Of a DNA stretch of 64,000 nt, positions 52,863 through 62,252 are shown piece after piece. The DNA is taken from NCBI RefSeq assembly GCF_001457035.1, contig NZ_KQ758617.1:1-64000 (forward strand), written 5' to 3'. The translations under genes and the position numbers were made by a program. The DNA is from Fictibacillus enclensis. Its GTDB lineage: Bacteria; Bacillota; Bacilli; Bacillales; Fictibacillaceae. The notes under the pieces are model-generated. The model was not told the origin of the DNA, made no database searches, and saw only the letters and a program-made list of their open reading frames with translations. Every line of letters begins with the position of its first letter. The stretch's first letter is position 1.

Positions 52863-53432
52863 ATGTGGGTTTATGAAAAGAAACTGCAGTATCCGGTAAA
52901 AGTAAGCACCTGCAATCCTCAGCTCGCCAAGTTTTTGGTGGAACAATACGGAGGAGCAGACGGGGAGCTGGCAGCAGCGCTTCGTTATTTGAACCAGAGG
53001 TACACCATCCCCGATAAAGTGGTTGGCCTGCTGAATGACATAGGCACCGAAGAATTTGCCCACCTCGAAATGATCGCGGCCATGGTTTATAAACTAACAA
53101 AAGATGCAACGCCTGAACAGCTGAAGCAGGCAGGATTAGGTGATCATTATGTGAATCACGGAGAAGCCCTGTTCTACTCCAATGCTGCTGAAGTGCCGTT
53201 CACCGCGACATATATCCAGGCAAAAGGAGATCCCATTGCGGACCTTTATGAAGATATTGCCGCCGAAGAAAAAGCAAGGGCCACCTATCAATGGATCATT
53301 GATATGTCTGATGATGTGGACTTGAACGACTCCCTTCGCTTCTTGAGGGAAAGGGAAATTGTGCATTCCCAGCGATTCCGCGAAGCGGTGGAAATCTTAA
53401 AAGAAGAGCGGGATCGAAAGAAGGTATTTTAA
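52863..53432 (+). CDS. cotJC: Spore coat protein CotJC, manganese catalase family
   Basis: 189 residues, four-helix di-metal catalase-like fold with Glu/His ligands (EEFAHLEMIAAM; AAEEKARATYQWI; REREIVHSQRF). ATG 52863, RBS GAAGGGGGAG. Last gene of the coat operon. Confidence 0.95.
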   Translation: MWVYEKKLQYPVKVSTCNPQLAKFLVEQYGGADGELAAALRYLNQRYTIPDKVVGLLNDIGTEEFAHLEMIAAMVYKLTKDATPEQLKQAGLGDHYVNHGEALFYSNAAEVPFTATYIQAKGDPIADLYEDIAAEEKARATYQWIIDMSDDVDLNDSLRFLREREIVHSQRFREAVEILKEERDRKKVF

Positions 53433-53440
53433 CCAAACAA

Positions 53441-53477
53441 AAAAAGATGTTTCTCTCACGAGAGAAACATCTTTTTT
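53441..53477. terminator. Bidirectional terminator between cotJC and the YjcZ gene
   Basis: 16-bp perfect stem AAAAAGATGTTTCTCT with T tracts on both strands. Confidence 0.93.
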
Positions 53478-53544
53478 AAACCTGCAATTTTCGGGCACAG
53501 GACAAGTTTCCCCGTGCTTTTTCTCATTAACGGTAAAACTTGGA

Positions 53545-53700
53545 TTAATAGATCCCGCCGTAACCGATACCGCCTGCGCCAAATCCGGCACCATAACCAC
53601 CGAACCCGCCGCCGCCCCAGCAAGCGCAACCGACGATAACCAAAAGAATAAACAACACGACGATCAAGGCGAAAATTCCGCCGCCACCAAAAAATCCCAT
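53545..53700 (-). CDS. YjcZ-family sporulation peptide (51 aa)
   Basis: 51 residues: a short Gly-rich start, one membrane helix (ALIVVLFILLVIVG), a CACWGG motif and a Gly/Tyr-rich tail (GGYGAGFGAGGIGYGGIY). This is the YjcZ spore-coat-associated peptide pattern. ATG 53700 on the minus strand follows GAGGAGGTG. A sigma-K-type promoter precedes it. Confidence 0.88.
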   Translation of the reverse strand: MGFFGGGGIFALIVVLFILLVIVGCACWGGGGFGGYGAGFGAGGIGYGGIY

Positions 53701-53720
53701 AGTTTACACCTCCTCAAACT

Positions 53721-53748
53721 TAGAATATGATGGCTTGGCTTTATTGGT
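53721..53748 (-). promoter_or_regulatory. Candidate sigma-K promoter of the YjcZ gene
   Basis: On the minus strand: AC (53748-53747), 17 bases, CATATTCTA (53729-53721), fitting AC-N16/17-CATANNNTA. Confidence 0.6.
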
Positions 53749-53843
53749 TTAGGCAAGACATGAAATGTGCCGATGCCTTGGTGGTATTGGATCTGTGGTT
53801 GGAGGGATGAGCTTTTATCGTAACGACGACAAGGAGGCTGAGC

Positions 53844-54668
53844 ATGAAAGAATCTTTTATTCCGGTAACATCAATCGCAAGCGGTATTGGCCTGGAGGTT
53901 ATGCCTGATCTGTACTATTTTCCCGTACAGATTGTTAACGTTATATTTGCAGGAACCCAGGATGAATGGGTATTGATTGATGCCGGCATGCCAAAAACAG
54001 CGGATAAAATTTCAAAAGAAGCCGAAAAACGATTTGGAGAGGGAACACGGCCTAGAGCCATAATCCTTACACATGGACATTTTGACCATACCGGGGCTTT
54101 AAGGGAATTAGTGGAGAGATGGAAGGTGCCGGTCTACGCCCACAACCTTGAATTGCCTTATTTAACGGGGAAGAAAGATTATCCAGAGCCTGATTCGTCT
54201 GTTGGTGGAGGACTTGTTTCAGGCATGTCTCCCATGTTTCCGACGGAACCGCTTCATCTTGAAAATGATGTGTCACCTTTGCCTGAAGACGGAACGGTTC
54301 CCTTTATGAACGGCTGGCGATGGATCCATACGCCAGGCCATACACCGGGGCATGTCTCCTTCTTCAGGGAAAGTGATGCCTCGCTGATTGCCGGGGATGC
54401 GTTTGTTACCGTTCAGCAGGAATCTCTGTACAAGGTGATGACTCAAAAACAGGAAATCAGCGGACCGCCCAAATATTTAACAACAGACTGGGAAGCGGCG
54501 TATGAATCAGTTAGGAAATTGAATGATTTAAATCCCCATCTTGCCGTGACAGGCCATGGTCTTCCGATGGCCGGCCAGCTTCTTGGGACGAGCTTGAAGA
54601 GACTGGCTGACCGGTTCTATGATTTAGCTGTTCCCGCGCATGGAAAATACGTTGACCGGGATGATTGA
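53844..54668 (+). CDS. MBL-fold metallohydrolase
   Basis: 274 residues with THGHFDHTG (metal ligands), HTPGHTPGHVSF and AGDAF motifs of the glyoxalase II/lactonase group. ATG 53844 follows AAGGAGG. No signal peptide. Substrate unknown; a quorum-lactonase role cannot be judged. Confidence 0.88.
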   Translation: MKESFIPVTSIASGIGLEVMPDLYYFPVQIVNVIFAGTQDEWVLIDAGMPKTADKISKEAEKRFGEGTRPRAIILTHGHFDHTGALRELVERWKVPVYAHNLELPYLTGKKDYPEPDSSVGGGLVSGMSPMFPTEPLHLENDVSPLPEDGTVPFMNGWRWIHTPGHTPGHVSFFRESDASLIAGDAFVTVQQESLYKVMTQKQEISGPPKYLTTDWEAAYESVRKLNDLNPHLAVTGHGLPMAGQLLGTSLKRLADRFYDLAVPAHGKYVDRDD

Positions 54669-54765
54669 GAGCAGAAACCTTACGGATGGGTCAAACAACC
54701 ATTTTGGTAACCACCCTTGTCTTACGTGAATAATCTGGCTATATACCACACAAGGAGGATCTACT

Positions 54766-55140
54766 TTGTACGAAAACTACAGCAATATTCACCCAGGCTA
54801 TCACATGCCGAAAGACAACAAAGCGATGCATCATCACCATCATCATCATCATGGCCACAAAGAAAATTGGATGAAGATGTGCAAGCAGTACGCAGGGGCC
54901 AACTGTGAAATTGAAATGTCAGATGGAAAGATCTATCAGGGCAGAATCCATAGCCACGATAATGATAACATCTATCTGGTCATGCCTATGCAGAACAGGG
55001 ATGAAGCGGCAGAACGTTTCTTCCCAGGCTTTGGTTTGGGATTTGGCTTTCCGTTTTTCGCAGGCCCGTTTTTGCCAGGTTTCGGTCTGTTCGGTTTTCC
55101 ATTCTGGGGTTTCAGAGGATTTAGACGTTTTTGGTGGTAA
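54766..55140 (+). CDS. His-rich protein with Sm-like core and aromatic tail
   Basis: 124 residues: residues 22-29 are eight consecutive His, then a strand-rich core (ANCEIEMSDGKIYQGRIHSH) and a Phe/Gly/Pro-rich C-terminus ending in FRRFWW. TTG 54766 is chosen because AAGGAGGATC lies 7 bases ahead. The His run may bind metals. Shares the core type with the 77-residue protein at 24258. Likely spore-associated by composition (inference). Confidence 0.8.
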   Translation: MYENYSNIHPGYHMPKDNKAMHHHHHHHHGHKENWMKMCKQYAGANCEIEMSDGKIYQGRIHSHDNDNIYLVMPMQNRDEAAERFFPGFGLGFGFPFFAGPFLPGFGLFGFPFWGFRGFRRFWW

Positions 55141-55163
55141 TCAGTAGATAGATTGACGGATAA

Positions 55164-55203
55164 AAAAAGGAGTCACAGACCATGTTGTCTGTGACTCCTT
55201 TTT
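55164..55203. terminator. Bidirectional terminator
   Basis: 17-bp stem AAAAAGGAGTCACAGAC/GTCTGTGACTCCTTTTT between convergent genes. Confidence 0.93.
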
Positions 55204-55204
55204 C

Positions 55205-56452
55205 TTATCGATCAGACATGAACGCTTCAATCTCGTCCGTGGTGCGGATGATATCCGCGGACAGGTTCTCATATCCGTCTTCTGTGACCAGGATGTCATC
55301 TTCAATTCGTATACCAATCGCTTCTTCTGCGATATAAAGTCCGGGTTCAATAGTGAGCACCATCCCCGGCTCAAGCACCCGGTTCTTGTAGGACCCAACA
55401 TCATGGGTATCAAGCCCAAGGAAATGGCTTACGCCGTGATAGTAGTAATTGGAGATTTCAGATGTTTCTTTTATTAATCCGATCTTCATGCATTCTTCGG
55501 CAAGGATGGCTTTTGTACGTTCGTTTAATTCGGCGAATTTCAGTCCGGGTTTAATAAGAGAGGTGGTTTCTCTTAAAGCTTTCAGCACGATGTTGTAGAA
55601 TTGTTTTTGCCGCTCAGTGAATTTTCCATCAGCCGGGAAAGTGAAGCTGATATCGGCGTTATAGTAGTCTTTTTGTGCACCAAGGTCAAGCAAAATCAAG
55701 CTGTCCTTTTCAATGTGCGAATCATTGTTTTCGTAGTGCAGTACAGTCGCATTTTTTCCGCTTGCCAGGATGGTGTGAAAAGCAAAGTCCTTCACTCCGG
55801 CCGTTTTGAGGACAAAGTTAAAGTGCGCCTCCAGCTCATTTTCCAGCATGCCGGACCCTGCGTGCTTCATCACATTGTAGATGCCGTCTTTAGTAATTTG
55901 AATCGCTTCTTTGATCTTTTCAATTTCCTCGGCTGTTTTGAATACCCGCAATTCAGTAATAATGGGATATGCATTTCGAATCGCAACTTGCGGGTAATGC
56001 TCCTGAAGATGCTTGGCAAAGAGGGAGGCTTTGGACTGCCATCCTTTGAACTCCCGTTGCTCCAAATCTAGAAATACAGTTTGTACCTGCTCGGTAAACA
56101 AGGTCCGGCCCATCGAAGATTCGAAGTTTTCAAGGTATTGGACCTGCCCGATTCCCGAGACTGCTTTCGCTTCTTCTTGTGAAATGGTAACGCCAACCCA
56201 CTTTTCCATTACCGGATCCGGCTTTTCAATAAAAAGTGTCTCTTCAACAGTTCCGGCTGTCTTCTTAATCACAAGAATGACGTTCGGACCGTCAATGCCT
56301 GTGTTGTAATAAAAATTTCGGTTCGGGGTGAACGGATAGCGCTCATCTGCTGATTTATAAGGAGCTTCACCGGCAAACAAAACAGCAGTGCTCTCATTTG
56401 GAAGCTGTGCGGCAAGCTTTTTTCGGTTCTCGGCATAAAATGATGGTTTCAT
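55205..56452 (-). CDS. Xaa-Pro aminopeptidase (M24B)
   Basis: 415 residues: AMP_N domain then the pita-bread fold with metal ligands in LLDLGAQKDYYNADISFTF, HFLGLDTHDVG, LTIEPGLY and IRIEDDILVT. Removes N-terminal residues before proline. ATG 56452 on the minus strand follows AAAGGAGGA. Confidence 0.94.
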   Translation of the reverse strand: MKPSFYAENRKKLAAQLPNESTAVLFAGEAPYKSADERYPFTPNRNFYYNTGIDGPNVILVIKKTAGTVEETLFIEKPDPVMEKWVGVTISQEEAKAVSGIGQVQYLENFESSMGRTLFTEQVQTVFLDLEQREFKGWQSKASLFAKHLQEHYPQVAIRNAYPIITELRVFKTAEEIEKIKEAIQITKDGIYNVMKHAGSGMLENELEAHFNFVLKTAGVKDFAFHTILASGKNATVLHYENNDSHIEKDSLILLDLGAQKDYYNADISFTFPADGKFTERQKQFYNIVLKALRETTSLIKPGLKFAELNERTKAILAEECMKIGLIKETSEISNYYYHGVSHFLGLDTHDVGSYKNRVLEPGMVLTIEPGLYIAEEAIGIRIEDDILVTEDGYENLSADIIRTTDEIEAFMSDR

Positions 56453-56603
56453 AGGATCCTCCTTTTTTGTAAAACTGACTGACTAGTTTATTTAATTGTA
56501 TTTTTTATGCAATTTTTCGTCAATGAGTTTATGAAATATTTTCGGGCAAAAAATGATCTTTTTCCTGTGTCGGTCCGTTAGCTTACTAAATAGTTTGTGT
56601 GCT

Positions 56604-56636
56604 AAAAAAGACAGGATCCACAAACAGGACCCTGTC
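56604..56636 (-). terminator. dapF terminator
   Basis: GACAGGGTCC/GGATCCTGTC on the minus strand (one G-T pair), then TTTTTT. Confidence 0.82.
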
Positions 56637-56639
56637 ATT

Positions 56640-57608
56640 CTATTGGACATTATTCGCGTAGGCTTCAAGCTTCCGGTAGCTTTCTTCTTCGTGCGGAAAT
56701 TCTTCTTCCAAATGGAATTCCGAGTTTACGGGTTTGCTGAAGTCAAAATCAAGTGTTCCTGAGAAAACATACGTTGCATTCCCCTTGAGAAGAACGGAAT
56801 AGCCTCCTTGTTTGAGATAATTGACTTTGCAGCGAACCATTCCGCCGTTGTTCAATACGGTGATTTCCTTTTCCGGATGATTAATGCCAAGCAGGCAGGT
56901 AATGAGGCTTGAGGCGGACATGGCTGTTCCGCAGGAATTGGTGATCCCTACTCCGCGTTCATAGGTCTGGACAAAGATCGTTGAATCGCCAAGGTCTTTT
57001 ACAAAGCTCACGTTTACGCCTTTTGGGAACACATCCTTAATCTCATTGGCTTTTTTTCCGATTTCCGCTACCTGGTTTTCACGTATTTCATTTACCAGCG
57101 TAATAATATGGGGATTGGGCATACTGACAGCTGTAAACGTTAAGTCGGGTGAAAGTTTTGGTATAACGGTGTTCTGGAGCGTGTTTTCGCTATGGATAAC
57201 GGGCAGAGTGGAAACATCAAAGGAAACTGGCCCGATCAGTACTTCAAAGGTTTGGATATCTTCATAAATGCTGTCCGTCTTTTGAACATTCAAGTTGGCT
57301 TTTTGCGTTTCAACCACAGCATGATCTCTTCCAAGAAGTTCCGTAATGTATCTTCCTGCAATGCGCAGGCCGTTTCCGCACATTTCCGGTTCCGTGCCAT
57401 CTGAGTTAAAAATCCGCATTCGGGCATCCGCATTATCGCTTTTTTGGATAAAAAGAATGCCGTCTGCACCGATAGAGTGGTCGCGGTCACAAAGCGTTCT
57501 GGTCAGAGAAGTCCGCTGTTCATCATTTAATCCATAATCATGGCTATATTCATCAATTAAAATAAAATCGTTATAGGATCCATGTGTTTTCAGAATGTCG
57601 ATCTTCAT
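56640..57608 (-). CDS. dapF: Diaminopimelate epimerase
   Basis: 322 residues with both catalytic Cys: C77 (EMCGNGLR) and C226 (NSCGTAMSAS). Converts LL- to meso-diaminopimelate for wall and lysine. About 40 residues longer than the B. subtilis enzyme, the excess being an acidic C-terminal tail. ATG 57608 with AAAGGA upstream; the frame is open to 57683 without an RBS. Confidence 0.92.
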   Translation of the reverse strand: MKIDILKTHGSYNDFILIDEYSHDYGLNDEQRTSLTRTLCDRDHSIGADGILFIQKSDNADARMRIFNSDGTEPEMCGNGLRIAGRYITELLGRDHAVVETQKANLNVQKTDSIYEDIQTFEVLIGPVSFDVSTLPVIHSENTLQNTVIPKLSPDLTFTAVSMPNPHIITLVNEIRENQVAEIGKKANEIKDVFPKGVNVSFVKDLGDSTIFVQTYERGVGITNSCGTAMSASSLITCLLGINHPEKEITVLNNGGMVRCKVNYLKQGGYSVLLKGNATYVFSGTLDFDFSKPVNSEFHLEEEFPHEEESYRKLEAYANNVQ

Positions 57609-57763
57609 ATGTTGTCGTCCTTTCGTTTCACTGTGTTTACTAGTATCATACCAGTAATCATGGAAAAATGTTAATATCATCATTTGGAAAGTGCATTATA
57701 TTTCGTGTGGTGAACATGGCATGTTATATAATAGAAGTAAGAGTAGAAAGGGAGGTTATTTTA

Positions 57764-58084
57764 ATGAAAGAAGTTCAAACGTTAGAAGAATTCAATGAGA
57801 TTATTGCCGCAGATAAGGAAACGATCATGATTTTTACAGCAGGATGGTGCCCTGACTGCAGGCGCCTGGAAGTATTTCTTCCTGAAATTCTTGAAGAACA
57901 TAAGGATAAAGCTTGGTATGAGGTTGATCGGGACAAATTTCCTGAGCTGGCAGAAAAGTATGAAGTGATGGGAATTCCAAGCCTGTTATTGTTCAAAGGC
58001 GGAGAAAAGCTGGCTCATTTGCACAGTGCAAACGCGAAAACACCAGAGGATGTTCGTGCGTATCTGGAAAGTCTCCCCGTTTAA
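57764..58084 (+). CDS. ytpP: Thioredoxin-like protein, YtpP-type
   Basis: 106 residues, thioredoxin fold, active site WCPDC (C29, C32) and cis-Pro in GIPSLLLF. ATG 57764 follows AAAGGGAGG; the longer frame from 57668 has no RBS. A TATAAT at 57727 is the only promoter sign. Confidence 0.88.
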   Translation: MKEVQTLEEFNEIIAADKETIMIFTAGWCPDCRRLEVFLPEILEEHKDKAWYEVDRDKFPELAEKYEVMGIPSLLLFKGGEKLAHLHSANAKTPEDVRAYLESLPV

Positions 58085-58095
58085 TCTGATCCCTC

Positions 58096-58144
58096 AAGCT
58101 GCGTTGCAGTTGAAAGTTTAGCTGCTTAACGCAGCTTTTTTTTT
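58096..58144 (+). terminator. ytpP terminator
   Basis: AAGCTGCGTT/AACGCAGCTT stem with a 22-base loop, then nine T. Confidence 0.85.
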
Positions 58145-58191
58145 GTCTCTGACATGGGTAAAATGAATATATAATCATGTTTTAATAGCTA

Positions 58192-58350
58192 ATGCCCGTT
58201 TCCATGTTTAACAAAGCGAATGATCCTAAGATCCAAATGGTTACTATTCAGGATGTAGATATCCTCAAGCACCTTGGGATTATTATGGAAAAGCAAAAAT
58301 ACAGAACATATGCCGTCAAAAAATTTATCCAGCACCTTCTGCAATATTAA
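58192..58350 (+). pseudogene. LysR-type regulator, C-terminal remnant
   Basis: A 52-codon frame (ATG 58192 or 58204) to TAA 58348-58350 encodes VTIQDVDILKHLGIIMEKQK, then YRTYAVKKFIQHLL, matching the last beta-strand and helix of LysR effector domains. The DNA-binding and central regions are missing and there is no RBS, so I read it as a decayed gene. The remaining intergenic bases before nfrA hold nothing else. Confidence 0.6.
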
Positions 58351-58506
58351 ACCTATAATCAAAAGGCATGATGGGCATTTCTTTTATGTATCTTACGAAT
58401 GATGCCGCCAGAGGTCGCTTAAGCCGCTCTGCTTTTCGTTTTGATTAATCTTATGCTAGATTAGGTAACATAAATGATGTATCCAAAAGGAAAGGGTTTG
58501 AGCAGA

Positions 58507-59253
58507 ATGAACGAAACGATAAAGAATATTCTTTCTCACCGGTCGATCCGCCGTTTTAAGGACGAACCGATTGAGCAGGAGACCGTGGAAACACTGATTC
58601 AATGCGCTCAGGCTGCATCTACTTCAAGCTATCAGCAGGTTTATTCGATTATTGGCATTGAAGAGCAGAGCATCAAGGACAAGCTGGCTGAGCTGGCGGG
58701 CAATCAAACCTATGTATCCCAAAATGGATATTTCTTTGTTTTTTGCCTGGATTATCACCGCCATCAATTGATGGCACAAATCGCCGGACAAAATGTCGAT
58801 GATACGATTAAATCAAAAGAAGGTTTTATGGTCGGAATGATCGATGTTGCGCTTGCGGCCCAGAATGTGGCGGTGGCAGCAGAATCACTTGGATTAGGCA
58901 TCGTTTATATCGGCGGCATCCGCAATAATCTGCCGGAGGTTTCAGAGCTTCTCCGCTGCCCCGATCATGTGGTACCCTTGTTCGGTATGGCTGTCGGCCA
59001 TCCCGATGCTTCTCCAGGATTGAAGCCACGGTTGCCTCAGGCCGCAGTTTTCCACAAAAACCAGTATGTTGAAGATGAAAAAGCTCTTCCGGTCCTTAAA
59101 GAATTTGAACTTCAGTCCGCCGAGTATTACAGAGAACGCACGGGTGGAGCTCGAGATGAAGGCTGGGCTACACAAATGGCCAGAGTGATGAGCCAGCCCA
59201 AACGAACGTACATGAAGGAATTTATTGAATCCAAGGGCTTGGATAAGCAATAA
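58507..59253 (+). CDS. nfrA: NADPH-dependent FMN nitroreductase
   Basis: 248 residues, oxygen-insensitive nitroreductase of the NfsA/NfrA group: HRSIRRFKDEPI, AASTSSYQQVYS, and IVYIGGIRNN with the conserved aromatic C-terminal region RERTGG. Reduces flavins and nitro compounds with NADPH. ATG 58507; TTG 58498 is possible. It lies 90 bases before the FMN riboswitch. Confidence 0.92.
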   Translation: MNETIKNILSHRSIRRFKDEPIEQETVETLIQCAQAASTSSYQQVYSIIGIEEQSIKDKLAELAGNQTYVSQNGYFFVFCLDYHRHQLMAQIAGQNVDDTIKSKEGFMVGMIDVALAAQNVAVAAESLGLGIVYIGGIRNNLPEVSELLRCPDHVVPLFGMAVGHPDASPGLKPRLPQAAVFHKNQYVEDEKALPVLKEFELQSAEYYRERTGGARDEGWATQMARVMSQPKRTYMKEFIESKGLDKQ

Positions 59254-59343
59254 ACGCAGTGAATTGGCGAGTTTGAGATTTGATATTTGTAACGAGCGAA
59301 AAAGAAAGGTATACTTACATTATGCAAGTAATTAAATATTATA

Positions 59344-59486
59344 TTTCCTTCGGGGTCGGGTGAAATTCCCAACCGGCGGTGATGAGGTGTAATCCTCTTA
59401 GTCCGTGACCCGGACGCTTTTTTAGCGGACGGTGGATCTGGTGAAATTCCAGAGCCGACAGTATAGTCTGGATGGGAGAAGGAATG
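59344..59486 (+). ncRNA. FMN riboswitch (RFN element)
   Basis: Conserved RFN blocks in order: TTCGGGGTCGGGTGAAATTC, CCGGCGGTGATGA, AGTCCGTGACCC, GGTGGATCTGGTGAAATTCC, GAGCCGACAGTATAGTCTGG and ATGGGAGAAGGA. FMN binding should favour the terminator at 59588. Confidence 0.97.
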
Positions 59487-59587
59487 ACGAAATGCTTTTT
59501 TGGACTGCTTTTTTAGAAGTACACCAAAGGCTTATTTCGACATACTGTTTATTGATATGATGAGTATTTTCAGAATGCAATAGATAG

Positions 59588-59627
59588 AAACCCCCGGGAG
59601 CTTAATGACTTTCGGGGGTTTTTTCAT
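59588..59627 (+). terminator. FMN riboswitch terminator
   Basis: AAACCCCCG--AG/CT--CGGGGGTTT stem, T run; 39 bases before ribE. Confidence 0.92.
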
Positions 59628-59665
59628 TCCTTGAATAAAAGAACAGCACAGCAGGAGGTGAATCG

Positions 59666-60313
59666 ATGTTTACTGGAATTGTCGAAGAATTAGGTACAAT
59701 CGAAGGAATTAAAAAAGGCAACGAAACCATTGTATTAACCATTTCCGCTTCAAAAATTCTTAAAGATGTCCAGCTTGGGGACAGCATCTCCGTCAATGGC
59801 GTTTGTTTAACGGTGACCACCTTTTCCGAGAAAAGTTTTACCGTTGATATTATGCCCGAAACCTATCGCAGCACAGGGCTGAAACTTCTATCCTTTGGCT
59901 CCAAAGTAAATCTGGAACGGGCCATGTCATCCGGAGGGCGGTTTGGAGGACATTTTGTCAGCGGCCATATCGATGGTACCGGCGAAATTGTTCAAAAACG
60001 TCCCGAGAAGAATGCTATCTATTATGATATAAAAGTGCCAAAAAGACTGTTGAACTACCTGTTGCTGAAAGGATCAGTGGCGGTGGATGGAACAAGTCTG
60101 ACCATTTTTGGTTTGACGGATGATACGTTTACGGTCTCATTGATCCCTCATACCGTTTCCCATACTGTATTAGGTGATAAAGCCAAGGGGGATTCGGTCA
60201 ATGTGGAATGCGACATGCTTGGAAAGTATGTTGAAAAATTTATCACAGGCAAAAAAGAAGAAAAACAAAAATCAGCCATAACACTGGAATACTTAGCAGA
60301 GCATGGGTTTTAA
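59666..60313 (+). CDS. ribE: Riboflavin synthase alpha chain
   Basis: 215 residues, two repeated lumazine-binding barrels; starts MFTGIVEELG; second repeat begins near GHIDGTGEI. Makes riboflavin from two lumazines. ATG 59666 follows GCAGGAGGTG. First gene after the riboswitch since ribD is absent here. Confidence 0.96.
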   Translation: MFTGIVEELGTIEGIKKGNETIVLTISASKILKDVQLGDSISVNGVCLTVTTFSEKSFTVDIMPETYRSTGLKLLSFGSKVNLERAMSSGGRFGGHFVSGHIDGTGEIVQKRPEKNAIYYDIKVPKRLLNYLLLKGSVAVDGTSLTIFGLTDDTFTVSLIPHTVSHTVLGDKAKGDSVNVECDMLGKYVEKFITGKKEEKQKSAITLEYLAEHGF

Positions 60314-60332
60314 AGCAGAGGAGGGATGATTG

Positions 60333-61526
60333 ATGTTTCACAGTATAGAAGAAGCGATTGAGGATTTGATTAACGGCAAACCTGTCATTGTGGTGGATGA
60401 TGAAGACAGAGAAAATGAAGGAGACTTTGTCGCCATCGCTGAAAAAGTAACACCTTCAACGGTTAACTTTATGGCAACTCATGGAAGAGGACTGATTTGC
60501 GCTCCGATTGACGAAAATCTTGCAGCTAAGCTGGAGCTGACACCGATGGTCACCAATAACACCGATCCCCATGGGACTGCCTTTACGATCAGCATTGACC
60601 ATGAAAGCACAACAACAGGCATCTCGGCCGCTGAACGGGCCATTACCATTCAAAAAATGGTGGAAGAAGGTGCGAAGGGACCTGACTTCAAGCGTCCCGG
60701 CCATGTCTTTCCTTTGATCGCCAAAAAAGGAGGCGTGCTGAGGAGGGCAGGACATACGGAAGCGGCCGTTGATCTGGCTCTGTTAGCAGGCGCAAAACCG
60801 GCAGGAATGATTTGTGAAATTATGAATGCAGATGGAACCATGGCAAGGGTGCCGGAGCTGCAAAAATTGGCACTCGAGCATGATCTGAAATTCATTACCA
60901 TTAAAGACCTTATTCAATACAGGAACCGGAAAGAAAAAATGGTTACAAAAGAAGTCGAAATTAAATTGCCGACGGATTTCGGAGATTTTACTGCCATTGG
61001 CTTTTCCAACCTTATTGACGATAAAGAACATGTGGCATTGATTAAAGGAAGGATCGATCCAGACCAGCCGGTGCTTGTAAGAGTGCATTCAGAATGCCTG
61101 ACCGGCGATGTGTTCGGCTCTCATCGCTGTGATTGCGGTCCGCAGCTTCATGCGGCGCTTCAGCAAATCGAAGAGGCTGGTTCAGGTGTATTGCTCTATA
61201 TGAGGCAGGAAGGACGTGGAATCGGCCTGTTGAATAAGATGCGCGCCTACAAGCTTCAGGAAGAAGGCTTGGACACGGTAGAAGCCAATGAAAAGCTAGG
61301 CTTTGCACCAGACCTTCGAAACTATGGCATCGGCGCACAGATCCTGAAGGAACTCGGCATAAAGAAAATGCGTCTTTTAACCAACAATCCTCGCAAAATT
61401 ACCGGTCTTAAAGGTTACGATCTTGAAGTGGTTGAGCGAGTGCCCATTCAGATGCCGGCAAATAAAGACAATGAAAAATACTTAAAAACAAAGAAGATGA
61501 AACTGGGGCACTTGCTGCAGTTCTAA
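60333..61526 (+). CDS. ribBA: Bifunctional DHBP synthase/GTP cyclohydrolase II
   Basis: 397 residues. RibB half (1-200) with [11 protein letters not shown]; RibA half with [15 protein letters not shown] and canonical RQEGRGIGL. Supplies both building blocks for lumazine. ATG 60333 preferred over TTG 60330; GAGGAGGGA lies upstream. Confidence 0.96.
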   Translation: MFHSIEEAIEDLINGKPVIVVDDEDRENEGDFVAIAEKVTPSTVNFMATHGRGLICAPIDENLAAKLELTPMVTNNTDPHGTAFTISIDHESTTTGISAAERAITIQKMVEEGAKGPDFKRPGHVFPLIAKKGGVLRRAGHTEAAVDLALLAGAKPAGMICEIMNADGTMARVPELQKLALEHDLKFITIKDLIQYRNRKEKMVTKEVEIKLPTDFGDFTAIGFSNLIDDKEHVALIKGRIDPDQPVLVRVHSECLTGDVFGSHRCDCGPQLHAALQQIEEAGSGVLLYMRQEGRGIGLLNKMRAYKLQEEGLDTVEANEKLGFAPDLRNYGIGAQILKELGIKKMRLLTNNPRKITGLKGYDLEVVERVPIQMPANKDNEKYLKTKKMKLGHLLQF

Positions 61527-61545
61527 CAGAGGAGGATGCACAACA

Positions 61546-62016
61546 ATGGGAAACATTTTTGAAGGAAACTTAATCGGAACAGGACTAAAAGTAGGAGTCG
61601 TCGTAGGCCGGTTCAATGAATTTATTACAAACAAGCTGCTTGGGGGCGCACAGGACGCACTGAAACGTCATGGTGTGGAAGAAGAGAATGTGGACGTCGC
61701 GTGGGTTCCTGGTGCTTTTGAAATTCCTTTGATCGCCAAAAAAATGGCCGATTCCGGAAAGTACGACGCAGTGATCACGCTTGGAACAGTTATTCGCGGA
61801 TCTACTCCCCACTTTGATTATGTTTGCAACGAAGCGGCAAAAGGTGTTTCAGCAGCTTCACTTCAGTCAGGAATCCCGGTCATTTTTGGTGTTTTGACCA
61901 CTGATTCCATCGAGCAGGCCATCGAACGTGCAGGAACGAAGGCTGGTAACAAGGGCTGGGAAGCGGCTGCTTCTGCCATTGAGATGGCCAACTTAAATCG
62001 CCAATTTAATTTTTAA
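61546..62016 (+). CDS. ribH: 6,7-dimethyl-8-ribityllumazine synthase
   Basis: 156 residues with [18 protein letters not shown] and [16 protein letters not shown] motifs. Forms the icosahedral capsid in Bacillus. ATG 61546 after AGAGGAGG. Confidence 0.96.
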   Translation: MGNIFEGNLIGTGLKVGVVVGRFNEFITNKLLGGAQDALKRHGVEEENVDVAWVPGAFEIPLIAKKMADSGKYDAVITLGTVIRGSTPHFDYVCNEAAKGVSAASLQSGIPVIFGVLTTDSIEQAIERAGTKAGNKGWEAAASAIEMANLNRQFNF

Positions 62017-62023
62017 GTATAGG

Positions 62024-62050
62024 AAGTCCGCCTCTGGCGGGCTTTTTATT
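62024..62050 (+). terminator. rib operon terminator
   Basis: AAGTCCGCC/GGCGGGCTT stem then TTTTTATT. Confidence 0.85.
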
Positions 62051-62072
62051 TTTGTGAATTGTTAGAAAATAT

Positions 62073-62115
62073 ACACTATTTTATATTGACACTTTAATTG
62101 AAATAGTGTTACTAT
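62073..62115 (+). promoter_or_regulatory. bmr-type promoter inside an inverted repeat
   Basis: TTGACA (62086-62091), 18 bases, TACTAT (62110-62115). ACACTATTT (62073-62081) and AAATAGTGT (62101-62109) form a perfect 9-bp inverted repeat around the -35, a likely repressor site. Confidence 0.6.
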
Positions 62116-62162
62116 TACTGAGGTCAAATGGAATTACAATTTATTGAAAGGATGGTTGTGTC

Positions 62163-62252
62163 ATGAAAAAGACTATGAATGATTTACAGCATTTAACCAA
62201 CGGCTCTTTTTCAATTTCATATGGTGACCGGCCATTCCGTAATAACGCATAA
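62163..62252 (+). CDS. Leader peptide 1 (29 aa) of the ABC exporter
   Basis: ATG 62163 with AAAGGA 10 bases upstream encodes 29 residues (starts MKKTMNDLQHLTNG, ends YGDRPFRNNA). It is followed by a hairpin region (62257-62300) and the terminator at 62309. The layout is that of BmrB, whose translation controls attenuation before bmrCD in B. subtilis. Sequence itself differs. Confidence 0.7.
   Translation: MKKTMNDLQHLTNGSFSISYGDRPFRNNA

Noticed and set aside
54830-54858. His run as cloning-vector contamination
   Set aside because: It lies inside a native-looking ORF with its own RBS, mixed CAT/CAC codons and flanking genomic genes.
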